From positions 71,214,835-71,278,834 of the forward strand of contig CM054178.1 of assembly GCA_028829895.1 (NCBI GenBank): a stretch of DNA of 64,000 bases. Reading direction: 5' to 3'. Both the position numbers and the translations under genes were made by a program. The notes beneath the pieces were generated by a model. The model searched no databases, was not told where the DNA came from, and saw only the letters and a list, made by a program, of their open reading frames with translations. Shown here in pieces: positions 57,953 to 64,000 of this stretch. Origin of the DNA: Sinotaia quadrata. Lineage: Eukaryota > Mollusca > Gastropoda > Architaenioglossa > Viviparidae. Numbering within the stretch: position 1 is the first letter of the stretch; every line of letters starts with the position of its first letter.

Positions 57953-60443
57953 TATTACATTGAATGCCTAGAATATATCTTCTTGATTTTAGAGAGAGTG
58001 TGATTGTGTGTAATTGTGTGTGAGCACATGCGTGCATGTGTGCGTGTACTTGAGACAAAAAACTTTTGATGTTTTGGGGATATTTTTGTCAGTCTTTATG
58101 ATTTTATTTTGAAGGTGTTGGGGATTTTATTGCAAGTCCTGCAAAGACAATTCCTGCAATTGAAGGAAGATATCTTAAACTAGCATGTGATGACAGAATT
58201 CCCATTCATTATGGACCAACTGCTTTCAGATGGTATATCACAACACTTGATAACAAGTTAACTGAAATCAATCAAAATGACAGAATATTTATTGACCAAG
58301 TTGGTAAGTACTTTTACAGTACACATTTAAAAGAAATAATATATACTATTGTTATGTAACTAGACTCTTTCAAAAGCCTAATGAAAAGCTTATCAGTCTG
58401 TTGCAAAGAGAAATTTTACAAAAAATGTAATATGTTTATTACTGTTTTCTTGCACATTGCAGTTATTACCTGATCAAATAAAAAAACCTGACTTTTACTG
58501 CAGATGTAACAATTTGCATCAAAAAAGACATATGAAACCCTATTCAGATTTAAACTCTACAGATGCAGTAGAATTAAAAGTAAAGTAAATGCATAGAAAT
58601 AGTGAAAACTCTTCACAAAGTTATGTGTAAAAAAATAATTGAGCTGAACTTTTATTTCAAATAATATTTGAAAATATATTTTAAAAAAGAAGAGAAAAAA
58701 TCCAGAATGAAAGTTCATAATATTTATTTCAGTAGGAATACTTGATTATTTGAAATACATAGGTGTTAATTGGATAAAGTGCTTGAAAAAAGGCCATTGC
58801 TTGGGCAAGTTATCTCGCTTCAGTCTGTGCTAGCATTTTCCAGTGTCTTGTTTCTAGCCTGATCCTGCTTGAATGCTAGCTAGTTAAAGAGTGGCAGAGA
58901 TCACATATGTTTGATTAACAAAAATGTTTTCCTTAAATAAACATTGGTGACAAAATCATTTGCAAAAAGGACAAATTTGTGAACACATGAAAACACTCAG
59001 CATCTTAGTGAAGTGTGGGCTGGTGAACATGTTCAATTAAAATTGGACAGTGCAAAATTCAGTATTTGTGGAAATACTTTTTTTTAAAGAAAGAGAGAAG
59101 GAGATTACACATACCATACAATTTTGAGCATGATGAATTTCATTGCAAGTCTTTATCTGATGTGTAATACACAATCTTCTTTAGCTGTCAGCTTTTTATT
59201 TTATTAGATGAACCATTACAACTCACATACTTTGTCCACTGTTAAAATATAAATCATCAGAAAGAAACATCAAGTTTCAAAGTCCATGATTCTTTATTTG
59301 TTCAACAATGTTATATGAATAAGTGTAGGACAAATTCCATTTAAATAAAAATTGATGTAATTTATGCATATATCACTCTGTCTCTCTGTGAAATTGTGAC
59401 TGGCCATACAAAATCTGTATTTATACAGGTTCTCTTCACTTTGCATACGTCTTGAAAAGTGATGAGAGTGTCTCGGGCACTAGGTACCAGTGTGCTATCT
59501 CTAACTCGGGTCAAGGGATCATCAAACTGGGGAGTGACAACATCATCACTGTAACTGCACAAGGATGTGAGTGGTCTTGTGTTGCCATTTTATTGTGATT
59601 GTGATACTGTAACTGCACAAGGATGTGAGTAGTCATGTGTTGCCATTTTATTGTGATTGAGTTTTACTCTTGTTAAAGAATTTATTTTCTTAAAATACAT
59701 ATTCTTGTTTTAATTTCTTTTCTTCAGAATCTTACTGTCTTTCAGGACATTACATATGAATATGAATACAAGTGCAAGTACAATATTGAAAAATAGTTTG
59801 ACTTTTTCAAGCATCATCCATCTTCCACTAAAAATATACATTGCATTATTTAATTCTGCCAAATGAATATACAATGTACACTATATATTTGCCTGTGACT
59901 TATGGTTTCCAGAAGATATTACTTAAAGTACTTTTTTTTTAATAGTTTGTTGGGATTTATAATCTGATTTCTTCTGAGTCACCCCTGCTGGCTTCAGTTT
60001 TGATCTGGTACCACATAATATTTGTTGGGATTATTGTTTTTTAGCATAGACATAATTCTAGCAGACATATCAGCCTTTAAATCCATAAGAACTGATGCGT
60101 TTTGTGTAGAGAGACAAACAGACATAGAAAAGAAAAGAGAGGGAAAGAAAGAGAATGAGAGAGAAAGGAAGGGGGAAAAGAGAGAAAACAGGGAAAGATA
60201 GAATAAAAGAGAGAGAGAGCAAGAGAGGGAAAAGGAGAAATCAAGAGAGAAAATAGAGAAAAATAGATTTGAGTGGAAAAAAAAGAGATGTAGAAAACAA
60301 AAACTGGGGGAGATAATGAAAGAGAGAGAGAATGAAATAAGAGGTAGGAATTATGAAAGGATGAGTGTTTGAGAGAAAGAGATAAAAAAGAAAGGAGAAA
60401 TGAAAAGCGAGAACAAGAGGAGAGAGAGACAGATAGACAGAAA

Positions 60444-60486
<43 letters not shown>

Positions 60487-60778
60487 AGAAATCACATAAG
60501 GAAAGGACAGAAAGGATGAAAAGATAGAATGTTCACAGAGAGATGGGGGAGAAATGAATGAATGAAAGAAGAGAATAAAAGAGTTTGAGAATAAGACTGA
60601 TAATAATGGTAAAGAGAAATGGAAAAGAAAGAATGTGAAAGTGGGAGAGAGAGAACATGATCAAGAGAAAAGAGAGAGAGAGTATTGTAGAAAAATGTTG
60701 TTTGATCTCTTTCAGGGAGGTAACAATAAGAGCTAACCACAAAGTTAATGCAAACCACCAAACTGCAAAATATGCGTG

Positions 60779-60830
<52 letters not shown>

Positions 60831-63178
60831 CGTGCAAAGAAAAAAAGTAATTAAATAAATTTTAAATATTTTCTCTTTTTCATGGCTAAAGATTTATTGT
60901 ATAAGATATTCTTAAATCAGATTTAAATCATTCCTCTTTATATCCAACTCTTTATTGGTGAAGGAATCAGTAATAGAGGAAGAGAAGGAAAAGAACACTA
61001 AACACAAACATTTAATTTAATTTTCAAATGTGAAGAAAACTCATGAAATTAAAAGTGTGCTTAAGCCATATAACCACTTAAACTTGTTAACTTTTAATTC
61101 ATTTTTATAGTATTAAATTTGCCATGGAAAGATCTGTATTTTCCATATTTTGTAATTCTAAGGACATTATTAATTTGTTTGACTCAGGGGGAAAAACAAT
61201 GTACTGAGCAAACATGGAACAAATGTAGGCTCAATGTAGACAGTTTCAAAAATGGCAAAATGTTGTACAAGTGAGATGAATGCTGCTTGTAGTACTGTTA
61301 GGAAATTTATTTATGAATGATGCTGGACAATTGATTGATTTGCAATGCCAGAGTTTTGGATAGCTATGTATCACTACCATTTTCTTAGAATTATGTCTTT
61401 TCATTTTGAAACAACTTAATTCAAATTATATGTTTATATTTTTGTAGTTTAATTTATTTTTAAACTAAATATGCACTGTTCATAACTGTGTTTCTTTCTC
61501 TGGAGAAGAAAACACTTATAAAAATAGATGTGTGAATAATACACTCATTGTGTACTTTTCTTTCATTAGCGCAATGTCAATAAGTCATGGTAGGGAAGTA
61601 ATTCTGAAAATTAATCTGGAGTTCTAAAGGTTAATCTGTAGTATTCAGTCAACACTTTACAAGTTATTTCAGTTCCAGAAAAGTGCTAAGCAATAAATCT
61701 TGTAGTAAAATAAAATCCCATTTTATTACATGTTTTGATTCATCCTAAGGTATAGAAAAACCCTTATGATAATGGATATCCATTGTAAATTTTTAAAAAC
61801 TGTACATTAGCATTATAGTAATAATGGTTTTCTAATTTACATAATTATGTTTAGTCTTTCACTTATTACTTTTGTTCTGTGAAATGCATTAGTTGAACTG
61901 AGGTCCTACACTGGACTCCATCTTCTTTATGCATAGAAGTATTAAGTTAATTATTCAAGTTCAGTGTATTTTAATTGCTTACTGATACAACTTTCTATTA
62001 TTTAACACAATAAATTCAAGAATTACATTTTAGTATTCTTTTAGTTTTCTCCGATTACTATAATGCCAGTCGGACATGAAGTGAAAATGAGATTTTCCAA
62101 TATGCAATCAGATGGGCATACTATAGAAAATACCGATAAAAATACCTAGGGAGACTTATGCATACAAGCCAGGCTTAACCATATGGTCCACCTCCCTAAA
62201 GAGAGATAAAACTGAAAAATCACTTACCTAGCAAAGTGTATTGAGAATAAGAAACAAAACATTTTATGACTCGTGTGAAACTGAACTACTTTAATTTCTG
62301 TAACATCATTGATCTTTATAATGGAATGGCAGATTGAAAATAGAAATGCTTAATCTGGACATGCAGAGAGCACTTTGGAAAGCCTCTTTGTCCTTACAAG
62401 ACCTTCTGATGTTATATATATCTCTCAGCTTCCCAAATTACACACTTATTTATTATTTATTTATTTATCTAAACCAATCTTTCTCATTCTTTGTCTTTGA
62501 AAACTTTATTAAACATTTCTAAATTTAATTAATATCAGTCGTATTCATGTGGCAAATTACACAATGATTTTAAATTTACTAAATGGAGTTAATATTTCGA
62601 ATGTACACAAACCATATTACCTTACTAGATGTCTTCAACTAAATGCATATTAAAATTCGTTAATTTGCCCTTCCTTGAAAATGAAAATCACTACTAAGAA
62701 AAGCTGGACATCTGGTGTCTGCATAGAAGAGTAACACAAATTTGTGAGCTTTCACTCTGATACATAATTAAAAACTTAGGTGAAACGAATACCAAATTAT
62801 TGTTGTTGTTTCAAATTTTCTTTTGTATCTGTTTCATCCAGTGACCTACTACAAACAATATATTAAAAAGAAAGAAAATTCTTTGAAATTTAAAAATAAA
62901 TATATTATTATTATTACACTGACAGAAAGAAATTATTTCCATTCACAAAACAACTAATAAGCTATATGGCACTGACGCTAAAGAATCCATAATTTTGAAG
63001 AAAATCAAGGTGAATAACTTTTGTCCATTTTGTTTATAGTGTTTATGTTATCTAACAAGGGTACTTTATACCCAACAGTGCAGGACCAAAGGCCAATTCT
63101 GCAATACAGATCCATGGGAAAGTCGAATGTGGTTCTTCGAAATGGAGATGCATTGTTGGAATGTCTCTTCAGTGGATA
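53653..63178 (+). CDS. Gene B: L1CAM/neuroglian-type IgSF protein, tandem paralogue of gene A, 3' partial
   Basis: Six exons are visible: 53653-53719, 55628-55736, 56432-56622, 58115-58303, 59429-59566, 63079-63178. They join in frame (794 nt). The first encodes a signal peptide, the next two Ig1, the next two Ig2, and the last the first half of Ig3. Lengths and phases of the five Ig exons equal those of gene A. Both Ig2 cysteines are kept (LKLACDD, YQCAISN). The ATG was chosen because it opens a hydrophobic leader ending before a strong GTAAGT donor in the needed phase 1. The rest lies beyond the right edge, so whether this copy has a membrane anchor or is secreted cannot be told. Confidence 0.88.
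53720..55627. other. Intron 1 of gene B
   Basis: AT-rich with no repeats of note. It contains a splice-site-flanked 44-bp segment (54916-54959) that would break the frame if included. Confidence 0.6.
55628..55736 (+). CDS. Gene B exon 2: Ig1, first half
   Basis: The exon follows TTATTACAG and ends before GTAAGT. It encodes REPPTIVEPLTKVSHFYRAN and ISCRATGTPQPT, and carries the first Ig1 cysteine. Confidence 0.92.
56432..56622 (+). CDS. Gene B exon 3: Ig1, second half
   Basis: The exon follows TTTTCTAG and ends before GTAAGTAA. It encodes YEWRYNDATISSQF and LFTCRATNRFPNGQ. Differences from gene A concentrate at the start of the exon. Confidence 0.93.
57264..57500. repeat. About 31-36-bp tandem repeat, 6-7 copies
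   Basis: Imperfect units contain ATCCTAAAAACAGGATCAG and TAGGTATGTGTGATCC. It lies in the intron between Ig1 and Ig2 of gene B. Confidence 0.85.
57917..57952. repeat. (TTA)n microsatellite
   Basis: A 12-unit trinucleotide run. Confidence 0.95.
58115..58303 (+). CDS. Gene B exon 4: Ig2, first half
   Basis: The exon follows TTTTGAAG and ends before GTAAGT. It encodes VGDFIASPAKTIPAIEG, LKLACDDRIP, FRWYITT and NDRIFIDQVG. Confidence 0.93.
58304..59428. other. Intron splitting Ig2 of gene B
   Basis: AT-rich with nothing recognised. It lacks the LINE fragment found in the matching intron of gene A. Confidence 0.6.
59429..59566 (+). CDS. Gene B exon 5: Ig2, second half
   Basis: The exon follows TTATACAG and ends before GTGAGT. 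It encodes SLHFAYVLKSDESVSGTR, then YQCAISNSGQG, so the canonical cysteine is present. Its 3' end and donor are tandemly duplicated 58 bp downstream (second donor after 59624). Use of that second donor would read into an in-frame TGA. Confidence 0.92.
59552..59660 (+). repeat. 58-bp tandem duplication spanning the gene B exon 5 donor
   Basis: ACTGTAACTGCACAAGGATG and TGAGT, with about 30 bp of following intron, are repeated 58 bp downstream, giving a second copy of the splice donor (after 59624). Confidence 0.88.
60100..60760 (+). repeat. Long purine-rich (GA) tract with (TC)n(CA)n island
   Basis: About 600 bp on the + strand is composed largely of GAGA, GAAA and GGAA, broken by (TC)n(CA)n at about 60445-60486. 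The minus-strand reading frames it produces are Ser/Leu/Phe low-complexity artefacts. It lies in the intron between Ig2 and Ig3 of gene B. Confidence 0.9.
60774..60834. repeat. (GT)n microsatellite
   Basis: A GT run with GCGTGCGTGC at its end. Confidence 0.96.
60835..63078. other. Rest of the intron between Ig2 and Ig3 of gene B
   Basis: AT-rich with no recognised gene. It lacks the 35-bp minisatellite of the gene A counterpart. Confidence 0.6.
63079..63178 (+). CDS. Gene B exon 6: Ig3, first half
   Basis: The exon follows CCCAACAG and ends before GTAAGAAC. It encodes LQDQRPILQYRSMGKSN and LLECLFSG. It differs from the gene A exon at nine of 100 positions. The second half of Ig3 should lie beyond the right edge. 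Confidence 0.92.
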
Positions 63179-64000
63179 GTAAGAACATTTTTGTCACATT
63201 TAAAAAAATATACATTTGCAACATTTTAATTACTGTTGTTATCTCAAACCAAACAATTTAGCTTGATCATATATTTTGGAATGTAGAGAATTAGGTTTAA
63301 AATGTTCAGTGTTCATCAATACCAAAGGAGTTTTGCTTTTTAGACATTTTTTCACCTTCTTTGGCACAATAGTAGTACACAAACACTTGTTTTTGTCAGA
63401 CAAGAAAGTACTATTTGACTTTTATCTGTCAGTCTTTCATTTCTGTTGATTTGAAAGCAATAACTGTATTTCTTCAAAAATTCTTAGCAAAATTTCTAGA
63501 TTAGATTTTTTTAAAGAATAGTTAATGAGATAAACTACGAAACAAAATGAAATATGCAAATATGGAGGAAGAAAATTGGGAGAAAAACTATTTTAAAAGA
63601 TAAAATCTTAGAGATTTGTTTTTATAGAAAACAGTTCAATGTGACTACAGTTATGTAATTAAAATAAAATAAGGGACTATCACAACCAATAAATGCCTGG
63701 TTTAAAACTATAAGAAATACTAAAGCACCTTAATTCCATATAAAATCGTTATGTTGAAATCTATTTTAATCCAGTTTATGATTAATTATTCTTCTGTCAT
63801 TGTGCAATTGATGCTAGTTCATTATTTCCAGTAAAATGCAGATGTCCTATTAATGCTTTTAGCAAGCATACTTTGAAATGCCAATTTACACTTTCAAATA
63901 AAAAAATGGAGATGGATATATATTATTAAACTCAAATCTTTTTGTGAACACAAACATAATAAATTTAGTTAAAATATGATAAATCAGGAAAGAAAAGTTT
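63179..64000. other. Start of the intron splitting Ig3 of gene B
   Basis: The first 30 bp match the gene A intron start. No further exon is present before the right edge. Confidence 0.65.

Noticed and set aside
60241..60761. Minus-strand hydrophobic/serine-rich frames
   Set aside because: Complement of the GA-rich tract; low-complexity artefact.

Overview
This is eukaryotic genomic DNA from an animal: AT-rich, dense in (CA)n/(GT)n microsatellites, minisatellites and decayed transposons, with short exons (100-324 bp) separated by kilobase introns with GT/AG borders. The gene type and the retroelement families suggest a marine invertebrate, most likely a mollusc. That assignment is inference; no taxon-specific marker was tested.

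The gene content is a pair of tandem paralogues on the + strand, both encoding immunoglobulin-superfamily (IgSF) cell-surface proteins of the L1CAM/neuroglian/hemolin type. Gene A fills about 4163-37578. Twelve exons are visible and its signal-peptide exon must lie left of the window or is unrecognised. It encodes five Ig domains, each of Ig1-Ig4 split over two exons, then one transmembrane helix and a tyrosine-rich tail with YxxP motifs. There are no fibronectin-III domains and no FIGQY ankyrin-binding motif. All twelve exons join in frame: 1979 nt plus one nt from the missing exon gives 659 codons and a TAA. Gene B starts at 53653 with a clear signal peptide and runs off the right edge after the first half of Ig3. 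Its five shared exons have exactly the same lengths as in gene A (109, 191, 189, 138, 100 nt) and the same intron phases.

Gene A has three oddities. The second canonical cysteine of Ig2 is tyrosine (cysteine in gene B). Ig5 lacks the canonical cysteine pair. A single TAA splits what looks like a longer cytoplasmic tail that stays open in the same frame for 63 more codons and carries another YxxP motif.

Gene A's introns hold many insertions. These are a foldback-like element with 8-bp target duplication (4380-5895), an RNase-H-bearing LINE remnant (9222-10610), a 35-bp minisatellite (12316-13024), and a degenerate hAT-like element (15384-16058). Further along are a 39-bp/117-bp higher-order minisatellite (30776-31135), a mariner-like remnant split by a hAT element with perfect 8-bp TSD (32503-34380), a LINE remnant with a restriction-like-endonuclease C-terminus (35080-35960), and a hAT MITE (36735-37218).

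The intergenic interval (37.8-53.6 kb) has no confident host gene. It holds a 43-bp perfect inverted repeat, several minisatellites, a duplicated block with TGACGTAA-rich repeats (40.67-41.28 and 42.65-43.36 kb), a G-rich quadruplex candidate, and a duplicated unit (49.5 and 52.3 kb). One copy of that unit carries a 2.15-kb hAT element with unusual Thr/Lys/Gln-rich cargo, and the other preserves the empty site.
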